This document shows, piece by piece, positions 1-6,156 of a stretch of 17,222 nt of DNA. How positions within the stretch are numbered: position 1 is the first letter of the stretch; the number at the start of each line of letters is the position of its first letter. The notes beneath the pieces are model-generated. The model searched no databases and had not been told where the DNA came from. It saw nothing but the letters and a program-made list of their open reading frames with translations. The stretch comes from Bordetella parapertussis. Lineage in GTDB: Bacteria > Pseudomonadota > Gammaproteobacteria > Burkholderiales > Burkholderiaceae_C. The stretch is taken from NCBI GenBank assembly GCA_945888535.1, contig CAMDAN010000048.1:1-17222 (forward strand), read 5' to 3'. Both the position numbers and the translations under genes were made by a program.

Positions 1-1199
1 AAGACGCCACCGAGTTGGCGCGAGTCCAAGAATCGCTCCAAGCGTTTTTGCATCGTCAAGCCTTGCGCTTGCGCCTTAGCGATACCGACAGCGCTGCATT
101 GCGGTTTTTAATTGAGTCGCTCAACGACGATGGCTATTTAGAAGACCCGCTGGAGTCGTTGGCATCAGGATTAGCCGGCGACGATCTAGAACAGCAAGAA
201 GACTTGGTGCACCACTTCACCGTAGCCTTGGGGCTTTTGCAAAGTTTAGATCCGGTGGGTGTGGGTGCACGTGATTTGGGTGAATGCCTGCGGCTTCAAC
301 TCAAAGCCCAAATTGCAGACCATGCAAAAAGCGACTTAGAAAGCGACGTAGACAACGACAACCCCGAGACCCTAGCCCACGGCGAGATGCTTGAAGTAGG
401 TTTGCGTATTTGCCAGCAATCGATGGAACTCTTGGCACGGCGCGATATCAAGCGCCTCGTTCAGCTTGGCGTTGGAAGCGATGCGTTGGTTCGCGAAGCG
501 ATTGCTTGGATTGCCCGTTTAGAGCCTAAACCAGGGCGGCGCTTTATTGACGTAGAACGCAATATTGTGGTTCCTGACGTTTTAGTGACCGCGATTAACA
601 AACCCGGCGCGACACCCAAGTTCAAGGTGCAACTCAACCCTGATGTGATGCCACGCCTTCGGGTCCATGACATTTACGCCAACGTCTTGCGCAACCACAA
701 AGCCAGCTCCAGCCACGCTGGACTCCAGCAGCGCTTACAAGAAGCCCGTTGGTTTATTAAAAATATTCAGCAGCGCTTTGACACGATCTTGCGAGTAAGC
801 ACGGCCGTGGTGGAACGACAAAAAAGTTTCTTTACCCATGGCGAACTGGCGATGCGGCCTTTGGTCTTGCGCGAAATTGCCGAAGAGCTCGGCTTGCACG
901 AATCCACCATCAGCCGCGTGACCACTGCCAAATACATGGCGACCCCTTTCGGAACCTTTGAGTTGAAATACTTTTTCGGTTCGGGCTTAGGCACCGAATC
1001 AGGCGGGAGCGCTTCCAGCACTGCAGTTCGCGCTTTGATCAAACAATTTATCAGCGCCGAGAGCACCAAAAAACCCCTAAGCGACAACCAACTCTCTGAA
1101 ATGCTCAAAGAGCAAGGCATTGAATGCGCCCGCCGCACTGTTGCCAAATACCGAGAAGGCCTGAAAATCGCCCCCGCTACTTTGAGAAAAGCGCTTTAA
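1..1199 (+). CDS. rpoN: RNA polymerase sigma-54 factor RpoN, 5' end cut off by the window
   Basis: This is the alternative sigma factor that directs RNA polymerase to -24/-12 promoters, which are opened by AAA+ enhancer-binding activators. The reading frame is already open at the first complete codon (position 3), so the N-terminal activator-interacting region lies outside the window. About 398 residues remain of a family that usually has about 480-520. The core-binding domain is followed by a helix-turn-helix region (LREIAEELGLHESTISRVT, about 290 residues into the visible part). The C-terminal RpoN box is intact as ARRTVAKYRE, the signature that contacts the -24 element. A TTG at 15 could pass for a start but lies inside the protein. 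The next gene, 45 nt downstream on the same strand, is rlmL, not the hpf/raiA gene often found after rpoN. Identification is firm. Confidence 0.96.
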   Translation, partial: DATELARVQESLQAFLHRQALRLRLSDTDSAALRFLIESLNDDGYLEDPLESLASGLAGDDLEQQEDLVHHFTVALGLLQSLDPVGVGARDLGECLRLQLKAQIADHAKSDLESDVDNDNPETLAHGEMLEVGLRICQQSMELLARRDIKRLVQLGVGSDALVREAIAWIARLEPKPGRRFIDVERNIVVPDVLVTAINKPGATPKFKVQLNPDVMPRLRVHDIYANVLRNHKASSSHAGLQQRLQEARWFIKNIQQRFDTILRVSTAVVERQKSFFTHGELAMRPLVLREIAEELGLHESTISRVTTAKYMATPFGTFELKYFFGSGLGTESGGSASSTAVRALIKQFISAESTKKPLSDNQLSEMLKEQGIECARRTVAKYREGLKIAPATLRKAL

Positions 1200-1244
1200 T
1201 TTCTTTCTCTTTTTTTCCCTGCTTTTCTCGCAACCCCAGACTCC

Positions 1245-2495
1245 ATGAACCAACTTCAAATTTTTCTTCCCTGCGCCGCTGGGGTTGAAGATTACCTAGC
1301 CGCCGAAGCCCAAGCGATTACGAGCCTGCCCGATCAGGCGGTTCAAAAATGGCGTGGCGGCGTGCTAATCAATGGTTCATGGCGAGCCATGTTGCTACTG
1401 AATCTGCACTGCCGCTTGGCACAACGGGTTTTGGTACAACTCTCGTACACCCCTTACCGCAGCGAGCAAGACATGTACCGCGCTGCCAGCGAAGTGGCAT
1501 GGGAAATTTGGTTTACTCCAAAGCAAAGTATCAAAGTTGAAGTGACTGCGCAACACAGCCCTTTAACTTCTTTGAACTTTGCAGCACTCAAGATCAAAGA
1601 CGCGGTGTGTGATCGTTTTCGAGAAAAAGCCCACGGCGTACGCCCCGATGTCAACACCCAGTGGCCTGATGTCCGCATCTACGCCCACCTCACCACTGAC
1701 AGCTGCTCGCTGTATATCGACACCTCTGGAGAACCCCTTTTTAAACGCGGGTGGCGTGAAGACAAGGGCGACGCGCCACTCAAAGAAACCTTGGCTGCAG
1801 CGATGATTGCAGCCAGTGGTTGGGCTGCGGGAGAAGGCGACCTTCAGCCCCTTTACGACCCCTGCTGCGGTAGCGGAACCATCGCCATTGAAGCCGCCCA
1901 AATCGCTTGCAATATCGCCCCGGGCAGCCTGCGCCACTTTGCGTTCGAGAAGTTTTTACCCTTTCAAGCCCACGTGTGGAGCGCCATCAAAGCCGAAGCT
2001 GCAGAGGCCATCGTCAAACCTGAGCCGGGTCAAAAGGCTTTGATTTATGGCAGCGATGTATCGCACCGCATGGCAGATTTTGCCCAACGAAACGCTGAGC
2101 GCGCCGGTGTTGGAGATGTGATTGAGTTTCGCGGAGGCGACGCGCTACAACGCATGCCACCTATTGAAGGCGGCGGCGTCATGCTCTTGAATCCGCCCTA
2201 CGGCGAACGTATTGCGGTAGCGGGCGTGGCCGGTGAATCAGCCGCTCGGTTTGGGGCCCGGGAGCTAGCGCACACCGACGATGGCGGCGAGTTTTTTAGC
2301 CAACTCGCAAGTCACTGGAAAAAGAACTTCAGCGGTTGGAGTGCCTGGATGCTCACGCCTGACCTCAAGCTTCCCGGGAAAATGCGCTTGAAAGAATCAC
2401 GTCGCGTTCCGATGTGGAACGGCCCGATTGAGTGCCGGCTGTTTCGCTTTGACATGGTCGCCGGACGGATGGCTAAGCCGCCCACACAGCCCTAA
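1245..2495 (+). CDS. rlmL: 23S rRNA (guanine-N2)-methyltransferase, RlmL type (THUMP + Rossmann methyltransferase)
   Basis: This is a SAM-dependent RNA methyltransferase, probably making m2G2445 in 23S rRNA as the N-terminal half of E. coli RlmKL does. The 416 residues comprise an N-terminal ferredoxin-like/THUMP region (about 1-165), a Rossmann fold with SAM motif DPCCGSGT (205-212), and the N2-guanine methyltransferase catalytic motif NPPYGER (316-322). The fused RlmK half of the gammaproteobacterial enzyme is absent, so this is the single-domain form. The ATG at 1245 has no recognisable Shine-Dalgarno sequence. The 45-nt gap after rpoN is almost entirely pyrimidines (1200-1231), which might help ribosome loading through protein S1. 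The stop codon is 4 nt before the PIN gene. Family is firm; the exact guanosine target is inferred. Confidence 0.9.
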   Translation: MNQLQIFLPCAAGVEDYLAAEAQAITSLPDQAVQKWRGGVLINGSWRAMLLLNLHCRLAQRVLVQLSYTPYRSEQDMYRAASEVAWEIWFTPKQSIKVEVTAQHSPLTSLNFAALKIKDAVCDRFREKAHGVRPDVNTQWPDVRIYAHLTTDSCSLYIDTSGEPLFKRGWREDKGDAPLKETLAAAMIAASGWAAGEGDLQPLYDPCCGSGTIAIEAAQIACNIAPGSLRHFAFEKFLPFQAHVWSAIKAEAAEAIVKPEPGQKALIYGSDVSHRMADFAQRNAERAGVGDVIEFRGGDALQRMPPIEGGGVMLLNPPYGERIAVAGVAGESAARFGARELAHTDDGGEFFSQLASHWKKNFSGWSAWMLTPDLKLPGKMRLKESRRVPMWNGPIECRLFRFDMVAGRMAKPPTQP

Positions 2496-2499
2496 TTCA

Positions 2500-2949
2500 A
2501 TGGCCTTGCCTGCGACGCCCGTGGTCTTAGACACCAATATTGTTTTAGACCTGTTCATTTTCAAAGATGCCGAAACCCAAACGCTCAGCGGCGCCCTATC
2601 CCAATCGAAGTTTGCGTGGTTAGCTACCGCTGTGATGCGCGCAGAATTAGAGCGCGTTTTGGGATATCCAAAAATTGCCAAGCGCATGGCTTTTTACGGG
2701 ATTTCTGCTAAGGAGGTTTTGGGGAAATTTGATGCTGGCACTCACACCTTAGAAGTTCCAGCCAAAACCAGCGCCACCTGCAAAGATCCCGACGATCAAA
2801 AGTTCATTGATCTGGCCGTAGCGCACAGTACCATCTTGCTTAGTAAAGACCAGGCCGTACTGTGTATGGCCAAGCGCCTCAGTGCTTTAGGGGTTATCTA
2901 TACCGGGTCCGCTGGCGCCATCAAAACCGCGTTGCCACATTTGCTCTAG
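2500..2949 (+). CDS. PIN-domain ribonuclease-like protein (COG1569-type, putative orphan toxin component)
   Basis: The 149-residue protein has a PIN fold, the Mg-dependent RNase fold of VapC toxins and of rRNA-processing nucleases. Candidate acidic metal ligands are visible: D11 in VVLDTNIVLD, E49/E51, the D96-D99 cluster in CKDPDD followed by D104, and D117 in SKDQ. I chose ATG 2500 because the PIN strand begins directly after it. An upstream in-frame ATG at 2428 would overlap rlmL and add unrelated sequence. The gene starts 4 nt after the rlmL stop and has no Shine-Dalgarno, so translation probably depends on ribosomes finishing rlmL. No antitoxin gene lies beside it. Its last 63 bp overlap the 3' end of the convergent LapD-like gene. 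Fold is confident; role as toxin or rRNA nuclease is unknown. Confidence 0.82.
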   Translation: MALPATPVVLDTNIVLDLFIFKDAETQTLSGALSQSKFAWLATAVMRAELERVLGYPKIAKRMAFYGISAKEVLGKFDAGTHTLEVPAKTSATCKDPDDQKFIDLAVAHSTILLSKDQAVLCMAKRLSALGVIYTGSAGAIKTALPHLL

Positions 2950-4164
2950 CGCACTTGCAAACTGAACGTCTTGAGCGAAGACATGTAAGCCCAAAACGTG
3001 TGCAAACTGGCAAAGCCCGGCGAGCCACGCCGCGTCTCCTGAGGAAACAGTTAAAAACCGCAACCCTTTTGACACCAAGGGCGAAAGCTCTGCCAGCTGG
3101 TAGCCTGCGGATGCGACACCGACACGGATACCGCGGGCTTGTAAGGCCAAACAAAAAGCCTCAAACGCTTTGCCTTGGCGTAGCGCAGGGGCTTCCTTCA
3201 TTGCAAACAAAAGGTGTTTCGCAACACTTTCGTGCATATCAAGCAAAGCCAGTAAGCGCGGCATAAAACTCTCGTCGAGCAAAGAGGCCGCGCTTAAGTT
3301 TAAATTCAAGTGCAATGCCATCGCAACCAGCGGCGTCTTTCGCTGCATCGCATCTTCAAGCGTTGCCAACGCTTTTTCAGTAAAAGCCAAATCTAAGTTG
3401 GAGGTGTACTGCAAACGTTCTGCCACTGGCCGCCATTGGTCAGCATCTATTACGCAATCAGCGAAGGCGTTATAGATACGCGAAGTCACGTCGTCAAAAA
3501 GAATGGTCTTGCTTGGGCCTACAACCGGTTGGCGATGGAGTTCAAGCGCGTTCGACTCCACTGCTGCATCGAATACTGCAAGCCACTCGGCGCTACTTTG
3601 CGGCAAACCAGGGACAGAATCCGAATCCGCCACACTGATCGCGTCTCGGCCTTGCGCCTGGGCCGCAGCTAAAGCCCCATCCACTTTTGAAAAAATCGCA
3701 GCTAAGGCATCTTCGCGTTTAAAACGGCCAAGCCCTATCCAAGCCGTCGTCTGTGTTTCTGGCGAAAGAGGTGAGACCCTGCGGCGCAAGTCTTGCAAAA
3801 GTTGGTTAGCCCACACCACTGTGTTTGAATCTGCACCACCACCTTCGTCTGCATTCGCTAATTGGGGAAACAAAACACCAAAATCCGACCCACTAAGACG
3901 CCCCACCAAAACCCCATTTAAGCCAAGCGTATTCGAGCGTAAAACCTGCGCTACCTGATTGAGCCAAGCATCGGTCGTCTCCCAACCCCCAAGTCGATTG
4001 CGCTGCGCTAACTCAGACAGTCGAAGCAAGACCAAACTCCCACCCTCAAAATTAAGCTTGTCCAGCGTGTTTTGAAATTGTCGCAAAAATTCCGCCCGGT
4101 CGGGCAGTCCGGTGACGCCGTCCGTGTTGCGATTAATGAAGCGCTTGAATATTTGCAAAGCCAT
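2887..4164 (-). CDS. Soluble LapD-like protein with degenerate GGDEF and EAL domains
   Basis: The 425-residue protein has a GGDEF-type domain (about 14-180, starting DGVTGLPDRAEF) and an EAL-type domain (about 192-422, ending in GFDGASGPG, as in LapD proteins). Both active sites look lost. The GGDEF loop reads SGSDF (91-95), and the EAL glutamate is replaced in FDDVTSR (D225). The DDFG metal motif is replaced by ASAGYQ (351-356), and the late catalytic K and E positions are also absent, while the substrate-region QP (212-213) and NLS (289-291) remain. It is therefore more likely a c-di-GMP-binding effector than an enzyme. Unlike LapD it has no membrane helices, periplasmic domain or HAMP; the protein starts just before GGDEF. 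No lapA or lapG is in the window. The start is 6 nt after the secreted Kazal gene, so co-expression is likely. Confidence 0.8.
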   Translation of the reverse strand: MALQIFKRFINRNTDGVTGLPDRAEFLRQFQNTLDKLNFEGGSLVLLRLSELAQRNRLGGWETTDAWLNQVAQVLRSNTLGLNGVLVGRLSGSDFGVLFPQLANADEGGGADSNTVVWANQLLQDLRRRVSPLSPETQTTAWIGLGRFKREDALAAIFSKVDGALAAAQAQGRDAISVADSDSVPGLPQSSAEWLAVFDAAVESNALELHRQPVVGPSKTILFDDVTSRIYNAFADCVIDADQWRPVAERLQYTSNLDLAFTEKALATLEDAMQRKTPLVAMALHLNLNLSAASLLDESFMPRLLALLDMHESVAKHLLFAMKEAPALRQGKAFEAFCLALQARGIRVGVASAGYQLAELSPLVSKGLRFLTVSSGDAAWLAGLCQFAHVLGLHVFAQDVQFASALEQMWQRGFDGASGPGIDNP

Positions 4165-4170
4165 TAATAT

Positions 4171-4728
4171 TTATTTCAGTACTCGCAGAAGCGTGTAATT
4201 CGTATCAGATGCATCCGCTGGCGGATTTTCGATCCTGTCTTTTCGAACACGCACAACGTAGCGCACCCCTTTTACGGGTTCAAACCCAGTGATTTCCTGG
4301 AACAGAGGAATCCACTTTTGTTTAGGTTGACCCATCACTGCCTCGCGGACCATAAGGCACTGCATTTCAATCATGGCCGTGCAAGTACGGCGTTTGGCTG
4401 CGACTTCAATTGTGACCACGCTACTCATCCAAGGCCGTACGCAACTGGCTAACTCTTCATTCCAAAGATAGCCCGCAGAAGGCTTGCATCCATGCCCATC
4501 GGTATCGCCCCCAACACGGTGCAGCCTTTCAATAGCGCATTCACCCTGGGCCAATTCCTTAGCGTTGACCGCCTTGAGCATGCAGCGGTTTGCAAATGTT
4601 TGGGGCTTTGCTTCACCAGGAACTTGGCCACAGACAGGAGCGTATTCGCGGGTACAGATCTGGGCATGTGCGGTTAACGCAAAGACTGCTAGCTGGCAGA
4701 TCATAAATAAGAAACAACGCACATTCAT
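4171..4728 (-). CDS. Secreted Kazal-type inhibitor-like protein with C-terminal DUF4377
   Basis: The 185-residue precursor has a signal peptide (about 1-22, cleavage after AHA), so the mature protein should be periplasmic or secreted. Residues 25-64 form a Kazal-like module: ICTREYAPVCG, then NRCMLKAVNAKELAQGEC, with C25, C33, C49 and C64. A short cysteine motif CKPSAGYLWNEELASCVRPW (81-100) follows. The C-terminal part (about 103-184) matches DUF4377, including WIPLFQEITGFEPVKG and the NPPADAS signature. Kazal modules inhibit serine proteases in eukaryotes; in bacteria the role is mostly unproven. The gene lies 23 nt after the toxin stop and 6 nt before the LapD-like gene, with no terminator between. 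Domain calls come from motif recognition; function is unknown. Confidence 0.78.
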   Translation of the reverse strand: MNVRCFLFMICQLAVFALTAHAQICTREYAPVCGQVPGEAKPQTFANRCMLKAVNAKELAQGECAIERLHRVGGDTDGHGCKPSAGYLWNEELASCVRPWMSSVVTIEVAAKRRTCTAMIEMQCLMVREAVMGQPKQKWIPLFQEITGFEPVKGVRYVVRVRKDRIENPPADASDTNYTLLRVLK

Positions 4729-4751
4729 TTTTCTTGTGAATCGCTAACTAC

Positions 4752-5162
4752 TCATCTCGACACAGCTGCACGATAGCCAACCTCCATTGCATGAAGAATG
4801 GTCGCATGCAATGTACCTATTTTGGGGTTGTTTCCGTGAGGGCTCCGAGGTGGGACTTTGAAGTATCGGTCAGTCCATGGCAAATCCACAACGATCTTAA
4901 AGTCGAATTTGGTGTCATAAGCCAAACCTGCGAGAGCGTAAGCCGCAGGATTTCTGTCTTGCGTGATCGCTACTTCGCCCGTTTTAAGACGGGTCAAGTT
5001 TTGAGACGTGCCATAAACCACACTGACTACATCGCCGTTGTCTCGACGCTCGACAGTCATAACCAGTGCAGGTCGTGGTTTTGGCCCTGGCTCCATACCT
5101 GGAACTTCTGGAAACAAACACCAAACCAAGTCGCCCGGGGCTGGGAGTCTCCAATTAACCAA
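4752..5162 (-). CDS. PemK/MazF-type toxin of a type II toxin-antitoxin pair
   Basis: This is a probable mRNA-cleaving (MazF-fold) toxin. The fold starts with LPAPGDLVWCLFPEVPG and the PKPRPALVMTVE strand typical of PemK/MazF proteins; YGTSQNLTRLKTGE and PKIGTLHATIL belong to a PemK-like subfamily. I chose the TTG at 5162 (136 residues). It is preceded at 6 nt by GGGAGA, places the conserved PGDLVW strand near the N-terminus, and overlaps the antitoxin by only 8 bp, as expected for coupling. An in-frame ATG at 5213 would give 153 residues but overlap the antitoxin by 59 bp, with an unconvincing N-terminus. A Kazal/DUF4377 gene follows at 23 nt. Family confidence is good; activity is inferred. 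Confidence 0.75.
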   Translation of the reverse strand: MVNWRLPAPGDLVWCLFPEVPGMEPGPKPRPALVMTVERRDNGDVVSVVYGTSQNLTRLKTGEVAITQDRNPAAYALAGLAYDTKFDFKIVVDLPWTDRYFKVPPRSPHGNNPKIGTLHATILHAMEVGYRAAVSR

Positions 5163-5433
5163 ACAGCGTCTCCCGCGAAATGACCTTGCCTGGTGGCAAG
5201 TGTTTTTGAACATCTTTACGTAAGGCTTTGATCTGCTTAGCGCTTATCGGCCCATCATCAGGGGCATAGGCCGGCAACATATCCGCTGCGAACTTTGACA
5301 AAGCCATGTGAATGACTTGTGTTTCATTGACTTCTAACGCTTTGGCAAGGGCTTTGACAGTATTGCGAGTTACGCCAAACTGCGTGTCCTTGGACCTGAA
5401 TTTCATCAAAAGGTTTTCACTGATAGCTGTCAT
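5155..5433 (-). CDS. Small putative antitoxin / DNA-binding protein, ribbon-helix-helix-like
   Basis: The 92-residue protein lies directly upstream of, and overlapping, the PemK/MazF toxin: the usual antitoxin-first order. The segment TQFGVTRNTVKALAKALEVNETQVIHMALSKFAADML (about 17-53) looks like a ribbon-helix-helix dimerisation and DNA-binding unit. The charged, proline-containing C-terminal part (KALRKDVQKHLPPGKVISRE) would be the toxin-binding tail. ATG 5433 has a good Shine-Dalgarno (AAGG, 7 nt upstream). The region just upstream is very AT-rich and contains a promoter overlapped by a symmetric repeat, consistent with autorepression. The call rests mainly on size, position and predicted fold; no family name was recognised. 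Confidence 0.65.
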   Translation of the reverse strand: MTAISENLLMKFRSKDTQFGVTRNTVKALAKALEVNETQVIHMALSKFAADMLPAYAPDDGPISAKQIKALRKDVQKHLPPGKVISRETLFG

Positions 5434-5450
5434 TGGTAGGCCTTATTTTG

Positions 5451-5479
5451 TATATATAAACTATATATAATTTTTGCAA
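5451..5479 (-). promoter_or_regulatory. Promoter and candidate autoregulatory operator of the toxin-antitoxin pair
   Basis: Reading the minus strand, TTGCAA (5479-5474) and TATATA (5456-5451) are separated by exactly 17 nt and fit a sigma-70 promoter 18 nt before the antitoxin start. Two copies of TATATATA (5451-5458 and 5462-5469), separated by AAC, cover the -10 box and much of the spacer. This is a likely binding site for the antitoxin dimer. The tract is far more AT-rich than its surroundings. Autoregulation is inference. Confidence 0.55.
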
Positions 5480-5528
5480 TTTTACAAGCCCTTTTTACAG
5501 TGACACGACAACCGCCCCTGCAGCGTGA

Positions 5529-5545
5529 ATTTTTGACGCAAAAAT
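5529..5545. repeat. Short perfect inverted repeat between the toxin-antitoxin promoter and the ssb terminator
   Basis: ATTTTTG and CAAAAAT form perfect 7-bp arms around ACG. The repeat lies just beyond the ssb terminator T-run, upstream of the toxin-antitoxin promoter. It is AU-rich and weak as an RNA hairpin, so it could be a protein site, a remnant or chance. The 178-nt gap 5434-5611 holds no gene, only this repeat, the terminator, a further hairpin and the promoter. Confidence 0.4.
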
Positions 5546-5546
5546 G

Positions 5547-5571
5547 AAAAAGGCCCAGCGTTAGCGGGGCC
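5547..5571 (-). terminator. Rho-independent terminator after ssb
   Basis: On the minus strand GGCCCCGC and GCTGGGCC pair as an 8-bp GC-rich stem with one mismatch around the loop TAAC (5571-5552), followed at once by five T (5551-5547) and a second T-rich stretch. It lies 40 nt after the ssb stop and is the only classical intrinsic terminator I see in the window. It insulates the downstream toxin-antitoxin promoter from ssb transcription. Confidence 0.85.
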
Positions 5572-5586
5572 TCTGGGGTTGATTCG

Positions 5587-5610
5587 TTACACCAATAGTC
5601 TTAGGTGTAA
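5587..5610 (-). repeat. Inverted repeat (hairpin) immediately 3' of the ssb stop codon
   Basis: TTACACC (5587-5593) and GGTGTAA (5604-5610) are perfect 7-bp arms around a 10-nt loop. They start 1 nt after the ssb stop and come before the terminator in the transcript. The ssb mRNA would thus end in two stem-loops. It may protect the 3' end or be incidental. Confidence 0.4.
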
Positions 5611-5611
5611 A

Positions 5612-6103
5612 TTAAAACGGAATATCGTCATCCATATCGTCAAAGCCACTCGCTGGGCGGGCTGCGGGGGCTTGGCGTGGTGCGGGAGCAGCGGCTGCGG
5701 TGCGGGGGGCGCTTGGCGCGGCGCGGCGTTGGCCGCCGTCTTCGCCTTCGCTTGGGCCGCCCATGCCTTCACGCCCACCGAGCAGTTGAAGCTCTGTGGC
5801 TACGATATCAACGGTGTTTTTCTCTACGCCGGCCTGGTCGGTGTATTTGCCGTATTTAAGACGGCCTTCAACGTAAATGGGGCGGCCTTTTTTGACGTAT
5901 TCGCCGGCGATTTCGGCCAGGCGGTCATAAAAGGTGACGCGGTGCCATTGGGTGTCTTCGATGGTCTCGCCGGTGTTTTTGTCTTTGCGTCGGCTGCTGG
6001 TTGCAATGCTAATGTTTGCCACCGCTTGGCCCGAGGGCAGGTAGCGGATTTCGGGGTCGCGGCCGCAGTTTCCGACCAAAATAACTTTGTTTACCGATGC
6101 CAT
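5612..6103 (-). CDS. ssb: Single-stranded DNA-binding protein SSB
   Basis: SSB coats single-stranded DNA in replication, repair and recombination and recruits partners through its tail. The OB-fold occupies about residues 1-110 (MASVNKVILVGNCGRDPEIR, then TQWHRVTFYDRLAEIAGEYV and GRLKYGKYTD). A low-complexity Ala/Pro/Gly/Arg linker (about 111-152) follows, and the acidic tip DDMDDDIPF ends the protein, matching the conserved partner-binding tail. At 163 residues the length is normal. ATG 6103 has a clear Shine-Dalgarno (GGAG, 7 nt upstream), and a GATAAT box lies 24 nt before the start (6133-6128). It may therefore have its own promoter in addition to read-through from the MFS gene 53 nt upstream. 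A hairpin and an intrinsic terminator follow. Confidence 0.97.
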   Translation of the reverse strand: MASVNKVILVGNCGRDPEIRYLPSGQAVANISIATSSRRKDKNTGETIEDTQWHRVTFYDRLAEIAGEYVKKGRPIYVEGRLKYGKYTDQAGVEKNTVDIVATELQLLGGREGMGGPSEGEDGGQRRAAPSAPRTAAAAPAPRQAPAARPASGFDDMDDDIPF

Positions 6104-6127
6104 GGTTTTCTCCAGAATTGTTGCCGC

Positions 6128-6133
6128 ATTATC
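6128..6133 (-). promoter_or_regulatory. Candidate -10 box of an ssb promoter
   Basis: GATAAT on the minus strand, 24 nt upstream of the ssb ATG, leaves room for a short leader carrying the GGAG ribosome site. No good -35 hexamer is seen at 16-18 nt. The same hexamer precedes uvrA, tsaB and dacB in this window. Confidence 0.4.
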
Positions 6134-6156
6134 TCGCCTTTAAGGTTGGGAGTTTT

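Noticed and set aside
2428-2499. Upstream ATG for the PIN gene
   Set aside because: The extra 24 residues lie inside rlmL in another frame and precede the first strand of the PIN fold without similarity to it.
3503-3958. Open frame opposite the LapD-like gene
   Set aside because: The Ser/Ala/Thr/Lys-rich product without motifs is a shadow of the GGDEF-domain coding region.
5163-5213. ATG 5213 as start of the MazF-like toxin
   Set aside because: It would overlap the antitoxin by 59 bp and has a weak ribosome site. TTG 5162 has a good one and fits the fold start. Not fully excluded.
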